From Ahrensia marina (GTDB taxonomy: Bacteria > Pseudomonadota > Alphaproteobacteria > Rhizobiales > Rhizobiaceae), in NCBI RefSeq assembly GCF_001293565.1, contig NZ_JXMU01000002.1, forward strand, positions 62,001 through 126,000: a stretch of DNA of 64,000 bases, written 5' to 3'. A program made the position numbers and the translations under genes. The notes beneath the pieces are model-generated. The model was not told where the DNA came from. It made no database searches and worked only from the letters and a program-made list of their open reading frames with translations. Of the stretch, positions 1 through 8,535 are shown piece by piece (within the stretch, counting starts at the first letter, position 1; each line of letters starts with the position of its first letter).

Positions 1-1424
1 TTTTGGCGCCGTCCTACGGAAAGCGAAACCCATTGCACGTTTTCAAATTCATCACGTGCAGGGCGTGGCTCACGGGAGGAACGTTCGCCCCGTTCGCGCG
101 GTGCATCAAATGGAATTTGCTCAATATCTTCCGGTGCGGATTTGTTCGTCTTAATGGTTCTAATAAATGCGGCGGTCAGTTGTTCAGGGGAAAACTGGTC
201 CATAAGGCGGTCTATAAAATCGCGTTCTTCTGCTGCGATAGGATCGTTTAGAACAGGATCAGCCATCAAGCGTTCTTCGTCGCGCGCAAGAACTTCATCG
301 GCGCTTGGCGGGTTTGCCCAAATTGCTTCGACTTTGGCAAAGCGCAAAATACGTTCCGCTTTTTTGCGTCCGCGCGGATCAATCATCAAAACGCTGACGC
401 CTTTATTGCCCGCACGGCCTGTTCGGCCCGAACGGTGCAACAATGTTTCAGGATTGCTCGGCAATTCAGCGTGAACAACAAGATCAAGACCCGGCAGGTC
501 AATCCCGCGCGCGGCAACATCGGTCGCTATACAAACGCGCGCACGGCCATCGCGCATGGCTTGCAACGCATGGGTGCGTTCGTTTTGTGAAAGCTCGCCT
601 GATAAGGCGACAACCGAAAAGCCGCGATTGTTAAACCGTGCCACCAAATGGTTGACGCTGGCGCGCGTGTTACAAAACACGATGGCATTTTTAGCCTCAT
701 AGTAGCGAAGCACATTGATAATTGCGTTTTCTTTTTCGCGTGTTGAAACGCTTAAAGCTCGGTACTCAATGTCGCCATGTTGCTTGTCTTCGCCTTTTGC
801 CTCCACACGAACAGCATCGCGCTGGTAGCTTTTCGCCAGCTTTGCAATCATCGCCGGTACCGTTGCCGAGAACATCAATGTACGGCGTTCGGTCGGCATT
901 TCGTCGAGAATAAATTCGAGATCTTCCTTAAAGCCGAGGTCAAGCATCTCGTCAGCTTCATCAAGAACAACCGCACGCATCTGGGAGAGATCAAGCGATT
1001 TGCGCATGATATGATCACGCAGGCGTCCCGGCGTTCCAACAACGATATTGGCGCCGCGGCTCAAAGCGCGACGTTCGTCGCGCATGTCCATGCCGCCGAC
1101 ACATGAGCAGATGACGGCGTTTGCATCTTTGTATAGCCATTCAAGTTCGCGCTTAACCTGCAAAGCAAGCTCGCGCGTTGGCGCAACAACAAGCGCATAT
1201 GGCTCTGCCGCAAACAGAAACTTCTCATCACCTCCAAGCAAGGTAGGTGCAATCGCAATGCCAAAAGCAACAGTTTTTCCCGAACCGGTTTGCGCTGAGA
1301 CAAGAAGATCTTTTTCGCGAAAGTCAGGGTTCAGAATATCACTTTGAACCTGTGTGAGTGTTTCATAACCACGGTCTGACAGCGCGGTAACAAGCGCCGG
1401 TGAGACGCCTTCAAATTTGGACAT
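1..1424 (-). CDS. DEAD-box ATP-dependent RNA helicase, C-terminus cut by window edge
   Basis: An ATP-dependent RNA helicase that remodels RNA duplexes in ribosome assembly or mRNA decay. The protein reads from an ATG at 1424 and is still open at base 1. Visible motifs in order are the Walker A motif SAQTGSGKT near residue 45, DEAD in VVLDEADEMLD, SAT in LMFSATVPA, and the C-terminal helicase motif HRSGRTGRAG. The last readable residues (about WVSLSVGRRQ) match the start of a DbpA-type RNA-binding domain, which points to the DeaD/CsdA/DbpA group. The frame is absent from a complete-ORF list only because no stop lies inside the window. About 260 bp without a gene separates it from the divergent gene at 1688 and must hold its promoter. 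Exact subfamily is uncertain. Confidence 0.93.
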   Translation of the reverse strand, partial: MSKFEGVSPALVTALSDRGYETLTQVQSDILNPDFREKDLLVSAQTGSGKTVAFGIAIAPTLLGGDEKFLFAAEPYALVVAPTRELALQVKRELEWLYKDANAVICSCVGGMDMRDERRALSRGANIVVGTPGRLRDHIMRKSLDLSQMRAVVLDEADEMLDLGFKEDLEFILDEMPTERRTLMFSATVPAMIAKLAKSYQRDAVRVEAKGEDKQHGDIEYRALSVSTREKENAIINVLRYYEAKNAIVFCNTRASVNHLVARFNNRGFSVVALSGELSQNERTHALQAMRDGRARVCIATDVAARGIDLPGLDLVVHAELPSNPETLLHRSGRTGRAGNKGVSVLMIDPRGRKKAERILRFAKVEAIWANPPSADEVLARDEERLMADPVLNDPIAAEERDFIDRLMDQFSPEQLTAAFIRTIKTNKSAPEDIEQIPFDAPRERGERSSREPRPARDEFENVQWVSLSVGRRQ

Positions 1425-1687
1425 TGGTGTCTTTCGAATAATGGTGGCGCAAATGAATGATGCAAAGCCATAAGTGTGTGCGTAGGTGTACGCATTTCAG
1501 TTGTCGTTCTGTATGCTGAAAGTTGGGAAATGTCGAGTGTTTAGTCTGCGGCTTTGCCGCGCATACACAAACAAGGTGATAGTGGGTCATTTAAAGTTCA
1601 GCTTTTGTTGACGTCCAGAAATCGCCGGATTTGCGACACGCTTTGTCCACGTTTCGCAGCTACGTAATTTCAAACAGGAACGACAAT

Positions 1688-2128
1688 ATGAAATCTGCCA
1701 TTATTATCCTCTCTTTGATGGGCTGTGACGACGCGGCTAGGAACTGCGAGTATATTGAGGTGCAAAACAGGCACTTTACTTCAGAGGCTGATTGTCTTCG
1801 CGCATCCGAGGATGTTTTCGAGTCACATGCAGGTGCCGACTACCCGATGGTAATGGCAAAATGCGATTTGAAAACACCGGCTACACTCGCGGACCGCTCT
1901 TTAATCAATGATGCTGATGCGAACGAATTAGCGCATGAGGTTGCGATTGTTGATCTTTCAGAGGAAGAGGAGAAAGGCTGGTTTCGTGTTGGTGTCCGCG
2001 AAGCTGTAACCAAGGTTGCCAAGCCTGTTTCTGATGCAGCCAGCAGTGTTGCATCAAAAAGTCAGGATACAGCCGGTTGGCTGGTCGACCGCGCCTGGGC
2101 GGTTGTCGATTATGTGAACCCGTTTTAG
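1688..2128 (+). CDS. conserved hypothetical protein, possibly exported
   Basis: Function not recognised. I place the start at the ATG at 1688, not at the upstream in-frame codon at 1631, because a purine-rich GGAACGAC stretch sits just ahead of it and the protein then opens with a short hydrophobic stretch (MKSAIIILSLMGC) resembling a signal or lipoprotein leader. The mature part (146 residues in all) has a few cysteines (CDDAARNC, DC, KC), an acidic patch with EEEEK, and an alanine/serine-rich tail that could be helical. Its stop overlaps the stop of the convergent puuB gene by a few bases, so the two 3' ends are very tightly packed. A lipoprotein reading would need a better lipobox than is visible. 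Confidence 0.6.
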   Translation: MKSAIIILSLMGCDDAARNCEYIEVQNRHFTSEADCLRASEDVFESHAGADYPMVMAKCDLKTPATLADRSLINDADANELAHEVAIVDLSEEEEKGWFRVGVREAVTKVAKPVSDAASSVASKSQDTAGWLVDRAWAVVDYVNPF

Positions 2129-3423
2129 ATTTTATCCAGCATGGCATACCAAGTCAGTGCAGCCGTGAGCAGTGGTTTTCTAAACTGCCTGCCGCCTGGA
2201 AATGCCGGAACTTTCAACTCGCGGAAATAGCGCAGCCGGTCTCGATTGCCGGTAATCGCCTCCGCATAAAGCTTACCGGTAAAATTGGATAGCATGACAC
2301 CATGGCCGGAATAGCCGCCAATGGCCGTAACGCCTGGCATGACATCACGCACGAAAGGCTCGCGCGGCAATGTAATGCCAACTGATCCGCCCCATGCGTG
2401 AGTAATCTCTACATCTTTAAGGGCAGGATATATTTCCTCTATCTGCTTGCGGATATGTTTGGAGATATCGCCGGGATTGTCAGCGGTATAAGCCTCGCGG
2501 CCGCCAAAGATCAGGCGCCCGTCTTTGCTTTTGCGAAAATAACGCACCACAAAGCGGCTGTCATCGACGCTCTCTCCACCGCGCAACACATCAGCATCAC
2601 CAAGGGGTGCAGTCGCCCCGATGAATGAGCGAATTGGCATAATGTGACTTGCTGTTTGCGGCTCAAGTTTTTCAGACCCATAGGCGTTGACGGCAAGCAA
2701 AACACGGTCTGCTGTTATCTGTCCCGCCGCAGTCTTAATGATGGTCTTGCCGCTCTCGTGGCGCAGATCGGTAACGGGCGAATTTTCGTGTAATTGTGCG
2801 CCATTTTGCGCAGCAACGCGCGCCGTACCGACAACCAGTTTTAGCGGATGAATATGACCGGTTTCACTGTCATAAGTGCCGCCATAATACCGTGATGATC
2901 CAAGCCGTTCAGCCGTCTCTGCAGCGTCCATAAAGTGCAAATGTTTATAACCAAAACGCTCGGCCATCGCGATTGGATGTTCTTCATAGTCTTTCACATA
3001 GCGCTTTTTATGCGCCACTGACATATGCCCTTTTTGATATTCAATATCGATATTGTTGTCTTCGGCGAATGACAAAAGATGATGTTTTGCTTCTTCGGCT
3101 ATATCGAAAAGTGCTTTTGCCCGCTCAAAACCCAATGCCTTTTCATGATCTTCCGCATGAGAACGCTGGCCTGTATTAAGTTGTCCGCCATTTCTGCCCG
3201 AAGCGCCATCGCCAAACCGATGCGCTTCAAGCAAAATTACCCGAAGCCCCGCTTTAGCCAGATGAACAGCAGCGCCAAGACCGGTAAAACCGCCGCCAAT
3301 GATCGCAACATCGCAGTTTTCGTTGCCTTTGAAAGCAGGATATTCCGGCCGTTCGCCAACGGTCGCTTCATACCAGGAATAGCCGGGGGAAATTGGGCTT
3401 TGATAAGTCATTGCATCAAACAT
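2125..3423 (-). CDS. puuB: gamma-glutamylputrescine oxidase-like FAD oxidoreductase
   Basis: A DAO-family flavoprotein predicted to oxidise gamma-glutamylputrescine to the aldehyde, the second step of the Puu putrescine pathway. The N-terminal dinucleotide-binding motif IIGGGFTGLGAAVHLAKAG lies near residues 40-60, followed by the family motif ASGRNGGQ. The C-terminal part (GGYSGHGVMLS) is the usual FAD-binding end. Length 432 aa fits the family. The start overlaps the end of the upstream glutamine-synthetase-like gene by 8 bp, so the two are translationally coupled. That coupling, plus putrescine transporter genes 5 kb away, supports the polyamine assignment over other DAO-family amino-acid oxidases. 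Substrate is inferred from context. Confidence 0.85.
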   Translation of the reverse strand: MFDAMTYQSPISPGYSWYEATVGERPEYPAFKGNENCDVAIIGGGFTGLGAAVHLAKAGLRVILLEAHRFGDGASGRNGGQLNTGQRSHAEDHEKALGFERAKALFDIAEEAKHHLLSFAEDNNIDIEYQKGHMSVAHKKRYVKDYEEHPIAMAERFGYKHLHFMDAAETAERLGSSRYYGGTYDSETGHIHPLKLVVGTARVAAQNGAQLHENSPVTDLRHESGKTIIKTAAGQITADRVLLAVNAYGSEKLEPQTASHIMPIRSFIGATAPLGDADVLRGGESVDDSRFVVRYFRKSKDGRLIFGGREAYTADNPGDISKHIRKQIEEIYPALKDVEITHAWGGSVGITLPREPFVRDVMPGVTAIGGYSGHGVMLSNFTGKLYAEAITGNRDRLRYFRELKVPAFPGGRQFRKPLLTAALTWYAMLDKI

Positions 3424-4867
3424 TCATCAAAAGGAACTCGCGCTCCCACGGACTGATAACCTGCATGAAAGTTTCAAACTCACCGCGCTTCACGCCTGCA
3501 TAATTGGCAATAAATTCACGCCCTAGAATGCTGCCGAGCGCGTCTTCTTCTTCCATCAGCGATACTGCTTCAAGAAGCCCGCGCGGCAAGCTGATTTCAC
3601 CTTCATTGGCCGTTGCAGCCGTCGGATCGGTTGGCACAAGCCCGTTGACCATGCCTAAATATCCGCAGGCCAACGAGCCGGCCAGTGCTAAATAGGGATT
3701 CGCATCAGAGCCGGGCAGGCGGTTTTCGACACGGCGTGCTCTGGCGTCGGATGTCGGTATGCGGAAAGCGGTGGTTCTGTTGTCATACCCCCAGGCTGTG
3801 TTGACCGGCGCGGCCATGTCCGGAGCCAGACGGCGATAGGAGTTCACATAAGGGGCAAACATAACCAAGGCGCGCGGGATGTAGTGTTGCATTCCGCCGA
3901 TAAAGGAGCGGAAAAGTTCGCTTTCGCTGCCGTCGGGATTCGAGAAAATGTTTTCACCGGTTTTACTGTCAATAACCGATTGGTGAATATGCATCGCACT
4001 GCCGGCAACGCTTTGAATAGGTTTGGCCATAAAGGTTGCATACATATCATGCTTGAGAGCGGCTTCGCGCAATGTCCGTTTGAACATAAACACCTGATCA
4101 GCAAGTGCGAGCGGATCACCGTGGCGCAGGTTGATTTCCAATTGCGACGGACCTTCCTCATGGATCAGTGTATCGATCTCGAGGCCCTGGGCTTCTGAAA
4201 AATGATAAATGTCGTCAATCAATTCGTCGAATTCATTGATACCAGCAATAGAATATGCCTGACCGCCTGCAATAGGCCTTCCAGACCGGCCGGTCGGCGG
4301 TTGCAGCGGATAGTCGGGGTCTGTGTTCCGCGCCACGAGATAAAACTCGATTTCCGGCGCAACAACCGGTGTCCAGCCCTTTTCCGCATAAGCGGCAATA
4401 ACATTTTTAAGCACAGTGCGCGGCGTATAACGAACAGCTTCACCGCTCGGGTCAACAAGATCGCAAATGACTGCGCCTGTCGGGTCGCTCTCCCACGGGA
4501 CCGCGCAGAGCGTTGAAAGATCAGGCATCAACTTCAAATCCCCGTCATTGGGGTCATATCGAAAGTCGCCGCTTTCTTCAGGGTAGTCACCTGAAATCGT
4601 TTTGCGGAACAGCGCAGAAGGAAGCGCTAATGCTGTATTGGATGTGAATTTGTTCGTCGGCATCATTTTGCCGCGCGGCACGCCTGCCAAATCAGGCGTT
4701 ATGCACTCAATATCTTCAATATTGCGGTAGGCCAGCCATTCCGCGGCCTCTTCCCAACTTTTCACACCCAGCGGTGCTTTAATATATTCAGGTACTTGTT
4801 TGCGTTTTTGCTTTGTGCCGACAGCTTTTTCTGCGGCATTTTTAATTGCTTTAACGGGCTTAGCCAT
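3416..4867 (-). CDS. puuA: glutamine synthetase family protein, gamma-glutamylputrescine synthetase-like (paralogue 1)
   Basis: Predicted to ligate glutamate to putrescine with ATP in the cytoplasm, the entry step of Puu catabolism. The 483-residue protein has the glutamine synthetase fold signatures: VAPEIEFYLV (metal-binding Glu), GSAMHIHQSV (the catalytic HxH region) and NRTTAFRIP in the C-terminal half. I take the ATG at 4867, preceded by GGTGA, rather than the adjoining TTG codon. It is the first gene of a coupled pair with puuB. A second member of the family lies at 7020-8414; the two differ clearly in sequence, so their substrates may differ. True glutamine synthetase GlnA is unlikely because of the coupling to an amine oxidase-like gene. 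Confidence 0.85.
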   Translation of the reverse strand: MAKPVKAIKNAAEKAVGTKQKRKQVPEYIKAPLGVKSWEEAAEWLAYRNIEDIECITPDLAGVPRGKMMPTNKFTSNTALALPSALFRKTISGDYPEESGDFRYDPNDGDLKLMPDLSTLCAVPWESDPTGAVICDLVDPSGEAVRYTPRTVLKNVIAAYAEKGWTPVVAPEIEFYLVARNTDPDYPLQPPTGRSGRPIAGGQAYSIAGINEFDELIDDIYHFSEAQGLEIDTLIHEEGPSQLEINLRHGDPLALADQVFMFKRTLREAALKHDMYATFMAKPIQSVAGSAMHIHQSVIDSKTGENIFSNPDGSESELFRSFIGGMQHYIPRALVMFAPYVNSYRRLAPDMAAPVNTAWGYDNRTTAFRIPTSDARARRVENRLPGSDANPYLALAGSLACGYLGMVNGLVPTDPTAATANEGEISLPRGLLEAVSLMEEEDALGSILGREFIANYAGVKRGEFETFMQVISPWEREFLLMNV

Positions 4868-4953
4868 CAATCACCATTGTTTTGATTTCAGTTGTTTATA
4901 ACCCGCGTAAAGCCGAGCGCAAACAGAAAGCAATTTATTGGTGAATTTCCATC

Positions 4954-4983
4954 AAAAAACCTCCCCGTCAGGAGAGGTTTTTG
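4954..4983 (-). terminator. intrinsic terminator after the small gene at 5022
   Basis: AAAAACCTC pairs with GAGGTTTTT (9 bp) around a 10-base loop that can close further by two GC pairs. Read on the minus strand the hairpin ends in a T run. It separates the small gene at 5022-5270 from the downstream puuA-puuB pair, so that pair probably needs its own promoter within 4868-4953. Confidence 0.7.
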
Positions 4984-5021
4984 TTTGATAAGACTGGAGA
5001 TCAAATTTTTTTGGTTGGGTT

Positions 5022-5270
5022 TTACTTGCCCTGTGTAACGATAACCGGAATAAGCAGATCGCCCCAATTCCCGTCACCGCCATGATGGCGTGCTGAACGC
5101 ACAAGCTCGACAGATACACCGGCTTCGACTGCCTTCATGACCGACTGGTTTAGGCGGTGAAGGTCATTGGCAACCATACGGATCATAGCCTGTTGATCTG
5201 CATCCATTGAGGAAGATTGCTCTTGTGCGCGTTCTTTAACGCCGGTCTTCGGCCGTTCATGGGCATTCAT
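5022..5270 (-). CDS. small conserved hypothetical protein of the puu locus
   Basis: An 82-residue soluble protein of unknown function. I place the start at the ATG at 5270, preceded by AAAGGA at good spacing, because the longer upstream reading runs through the intergenic control region. The N-terminus is polar and glutamine/serine rich, the middle (MIRMVANDLHRLNQSVMKAV) looks helical and amphipathic, and the C-terminus carries RSARHHGGDGNWGDLLIPV. There are no membrane segments and no cysteines. The Pro-Val-Ile end and the double His resemble a small ligand- or partner-binding protein, but I cannot name a family. It lies between two puuA copies, divergent from the ScfR-type regulator, with a perfect palindrome in its upstream region. 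Confidence 0.65.
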   Translation of the reverse strand: MNAHERPKTGVKERAQEQSSSMDADQQAMIRMVANDLHRLNQSVMKAVEAGVSVELVRSARHHGGDGNWGDLLIPVIVTQGK

Positions 5271-5312
5271 AACGCTTGTCCTTTCAAAAACTGCGTAGTT
5301 TGATTTCGTTAC

Positions 5313-5328
5313 TTCGAGGTGCCTCGAA
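5313..5328. promoter_or_regulatory. palindromic operator candidate between small puu-locus gene and ScfR regulator
   Basis: TTCGAGG-TG-CCTCGAA: two perfect 7-base arms around a 2-base centre, 43 bp upstream of the start codon of the minus-strand gene at 5270 and in the divergent intergenic region with the regulator at 5516. Geometry fits a dimeric repressor site. The binding protein is unknown. Confidence 0.5.
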
Positions 5329-5515
5329 ATATATTGTAAACACTTGTCAATGCGACAGCGCTTGTTCCTGAATGTGGAATGGTTTCCGATAAAAAGCACG
5401 AAAAATCGTATATTTTTTGGGATTTATCGCGTTGCAATGTGCGCTTTATGACAAAATTAGTCTGTCAATTTGTAAAAAGTGTAAATATAAGGGTGGCATA
5501 GCAGAGGCACTTAAC

Positions 5516-6952
5516 ATGGCAGAACAAAAGATATTCGCCGGGCCACGAATCCGGCGCATCCGTAACCAGTTGGAACTGACCCAGACCGCTATGGCGCAGG
5601 ATTTGGATATCTCGCCTTCCTACCTGAACTTAATTGAGCGAAACCAGCGCCCGCTAACGGTGCAGCTGCTGCTCAAGCTCGCATCGGTTTACAAAATTGA
5701 TATGGAGGCGCTGCAAGGGTCCAATGACACCAGCCTCTCGCAGCTGAAGGAAATTTTTTCTGATCCTCTTCTTGCGGCTGAATTGCCCGGCGATCAGGAG
5801 CTTATCGAAATTGCCGAAGTTGCCCCAAATGTATCGGTCGCGGTTCAAAAGCTTTATCGGGCATATAGTGAAAGCCAAACGCGATTGAGCGACTTGTCTG
5901 ATCTTTTGGCACGAGAAGGGCATGAGACGAGCTTGGCCGCAGCGAGGCTGCCCACCGACGAGGTGCGCGACACGTTGGAAAAAAGGCCGAACCATTTCCC
6001 TGCGCTTGAGGGGGAAGCGGAATCTTTTAACAAGCTTTTGCAAGCAGGCGATGATCTGCTTGGAGCCTTGAAAAAATGGTTTACTGCAGAGCATGGCATT
6101 GTTGTGAAGATTTTGCCTGTCAAAGCGATGCCCAACTGGCGTCGCCGTTATGACCGGCATACGAACCGCTTGTTCATCTCTGAACGGTTGTCCCCATTTG
6201 ACCAATTGCGCGAAGTGGCAATGGAAGCATCGCTTGTGCGTATGCAGGTGGCGATTGCCGCAGAAATACAAAAGTTGAAATTATCGTCAGATGAGGCCAA
6301 GCGGCTGATGCGGTTCGAAATGGGTCGCTATGCAGCTCACGCATTGATGATGCCGTATGACGCCTTCCTGCAGGCGTGCAAAAAATCAAAATATGATATT
6401 GATGTGCTGCGGGCACGGTTCAGTGTTTCTTTTGAGCAGGCCGCGAACCGCATAACGATGCTTGGCCGCAAGGATGCCGCCGGCATCCCTTTCTTTATGA
6501 GTGAAGTTGATCAGGCTGGTAATAAGTTCAGGCGTGCCGGCGCAGAAGGCTATCCGCAATCACGGTTTGGTGGTTACTGCCCCAAACTGCCGGTACATGC
6601 GTCTTTCTCTCAGCCTGCACAGATTTTGACCGAAGCTGTTGAGATGCCGGATGGTACCCAGTTCATGATTATTGCCCGAACGCTGGAGGGGCCGCAGGGT
6701 GCCTTTAATGAACGCACGCGCCGGACAGCAATTTTGCTGGGGTGTGATGTAAAGCACAAAAACGAAGTGATTTATGGCACTGCCCTGCCAGGCGGACTAA
6801 CAGAAGATGGCGATATGTTGACTGTGCCTATTGGCCCTGCTTGCAGGGTTTGTGAACGCGCAGGTTGTTTGGCCCGCGCTGAAGCGCCCGTCACAAAGCC
6901 GCTCGGACTTGACGAAATGGCGGCAGGATTATCGGCATTTGATTTTGTCTGA
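5516..6952 (+). CDS. XRE-family regulator with short-chain fatty acyl regulator (ScfR-type) C-terminus
   Basis: A cytoplasmic transcriptional regulator of 478 residues. The start is the ATG at 5516, preceded by AGAGG; the longer in-frame extension to 5417 is rejected because it covers promoter sequence. Residues about 8-65 form a canonical helix-turn-helix (GPRIRRIRNQLELTQTAMAQ, then YLNLIERNQRP). The rest matches the RamB/PccR/ScfR architecture, with an IrrE-like middle (LREVAMEASLVRMQ) and a cysteine-containing end (GPACRVCERAGCLARAE). Members of this family respond to acyl-CoA esters and control propionate or acetate assimilation. Here it sits between the two puuA genes, so either it controls polyamine-derived carbon use or the linkage is positional. 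Target genes are inferred, not shown. Confidence 0.88.
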   Translation: MAEQKIFAGPRIRRIRNQLELTQTAMAQDLDISPSYLNLIERNQRPLTVQLLLKLASVYKIDMEALQGSNDTSLSQLKEIFSDPLLAAELPGDQELIEIAEVAPNVSVAVQKLYRAYSESQTRLSDLSDLLAREGHETSLAAARLPTDEVRDTLEKRPNHFPALEGEAESFNKLLQAGDDLLGALKKWFTAEHGIVVKILPVKAMPNWRRRYDRHTNRLFISERLSPFDQLREVAMEASLVRMQVAIAAEIQKLKLSSDEAKRLMRFEMGRYAAHALMMPYDAFLQACKKSKYDIDVLRARFSVSFEQAANRITMLGRKDAAGIPFFMSEVDQAGNKFRRAGAEGYPQSRFGGYCPKLPVHASFSQPAQILTEAVEMPDGTQFMIIARTLEGPQGAFNERTRRTAILLGCDVKHKNEVIYGTALPGGLTEDGDMLTVPIGPACRVCERAGCLARAEAPVTKPLGLDEMAAGLSAFDFV

Positions 6953-7019
6953 CCCCATTGACAAAGCACGTGCGGCGGCTTCCAATCACATTGGTTTAAA
7001 TAACAAAATGTGAATCTAA

Positions 7020-8414
7020 TTGAGTAACTTGTCGCCGCGCGAAGAAGCCAGTTTTGACGCCAAAGCTGATATTGAAGAATACAACAATTTCATAAAAGAA
7101 AATCCCGACTTGCAGGCCGTCGAATTTTTGATGGTTGATCCCAACGGGGTCATGCGGGGAAAATGGGCACCAGCTGATGCCTTGAGAAAGGCTTTTGAGG
7201 AGGGAGTAAACTTTCCCATGTCCATTCATGGTCTGGATATCTGGGGCCGTGAAGTTGAAGAGACAGGCATTCATATAGAGACAGGTGATATGGATGGCTT
7301 TTGCCGCGCTGTGCCGGGCACTTTGAGCCGCGTTCCTTGGGCAAGCCGTTCAACGGCGCAAGTGCTGTTGACGACATTTACGCCCGATGGTGAGCCGCTT
7401 CGCTATGACTGCCGCAATGCGCTCGCACGTATTACCAAGGCGCTGGCCAAGCGGAACCTCTATCCGGTGGTCGCATTCGAGGTGGAGTTTTATTTTCTTG
7501 AACCCAACACAAGCGGCGATGGCATGATGCCGTCACCGGTTGGTGCATCCGCCGGTCCAGACCGTCAACGCATGTATGGTCTGGATGATCTGGAAGAATA
7601 TGCGGAACTGTTCGATGATATTCGCGCTGCGGCGGATGCACAAAAGGTTCCGATTGATACCATAATAAAAGAGGCTGCGCCCGGACAGTTTGAGGTTAAT
7701 CTCAAGCATCGCTGTGACCCTTTAAAGGCTGCCGATGATGTTATCATGCTGCGCCGGATTGTGTTCGGGTCTGCGCGCAAACATGGTTTGCAGGCAACCT
7801 TTATGGCCAAACCTTTCATTGATTATGCGGGCAACGGCATGCACATCCATGCGTCGGTTCTTGATGGTGACGGCAACAATATTTTCGACGAGGAAAAATT
7901 TGACGATGCCGGGAAGAAGCTGGGTGGTGCGATAGCTGAACTTATCCGCACGATGCCGCAAGGATTGTTGATGTTTATCAACACATGGAACGGTTTTCGC
8001 CGCATACAGCCAGGCTCATATGCACCGACGCGCGCTGTTTGGGCCGAAAACAACCGGTCCGTGGCGCTGCGTATTCCGGCATCGACGTCAAAGAACCGGC
8101 GCCTTGAGCACCGTATAGCCGGGGCGGATGCCAATCCTTATATTGTTTTGTGCGCTTTGCTTCAGGCGATGATGGACGGGCTTGAAAAGCTGGAAACGCC
8201 GCCGCCTCAGATTACCGGCAACGCATATGATGACGATAAGTCGGAGTTGTTGCCGGATGATATGGATGAAGCGCTTATCCTGATGCAGCGCGGTGAGTTT
8301 GCCGACCGTGCTCTCGGGCCGGAATTGTCACGTATTTACAAACATTTGAAACGAGCGGAAATTCTTGCCTTCTGGGCGGAAATTACACCTTTGGAGCAAT
8401 CAACCTATCTCTAA
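7020..8414 (+). CDS. puuA: glutamine synthetase family protein, gamma-glutamylputrescine synthetase-like (paralogue 2)
   Basis: Second glutamine synthetase-fold ligase in the locus, 464 residues, expected to act on a polyamine or related amine in the cytoplasm. Family signatures are present: VVAFEVEFYFLEP, NGMHIHASVLDG with the catalytic-region histidines, and NRSVALRIP. The start is TTG at 7020, since an upstream ATG at 7008 is followed directly by a stop and no later ATG precedes the conserved N-terminal domain; no strong ribosome-binding site is visible. It begins 67 bp after the ScfR-type regulator and 121 bp before potF, so it may be transcribed with the transporter. It is clearly diverged from the paralogue at 3416. 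Confidence 0.83.
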   Translation: MSNLSPREEASFDAKADIEEYNNFIKENPDLQAVEFLMVDPNGVMRGKWAPADALRKAFEEGVNFPMSIHGLDIWGREVEETGIHIETGDMDGFCRAVPGTLSRVPWASRSTAQVLLTTFTPDGEPLRYDCRNALARITKALAKRNLYPVVAFEVEFYFLEPNTSGDGMMPSPVGASAGPDRQRMYGLDDLEEYAELFDDIRAAADAQKVPIDTIIKEAAPGQFEVNLKHRCDPLKAADDVIMLRRIVFGSARKHGLQATFMAKPFIDYAGNGMHIHASVLDGDGNNIFDEEKFDDAGKKLGGAIAELIRTMPQGLLMFINTWNGFRRIQPGSYAPTRAVWAENNRSVALRIPASTSKNRRLEHRIAGADANPYIVLCALLQAMMDGLEKLETPPPQITGNAYDDDKSELLPDDMDEALILMQRGEFADRALGPELSRIYKHLKRAEILAFWAEITPLEQSTYL

Positions 8415-8535
8415 AATTTAGGCGCAATGCACAATTCATTTGCATAAATGCCTCTTGTACATGCCTAATTTCCAAAATAGTCTTTTTAACAAGATGGGGA
8501 CTTTTAGCCTCATAATTACAATTGGGAGAATGAAA

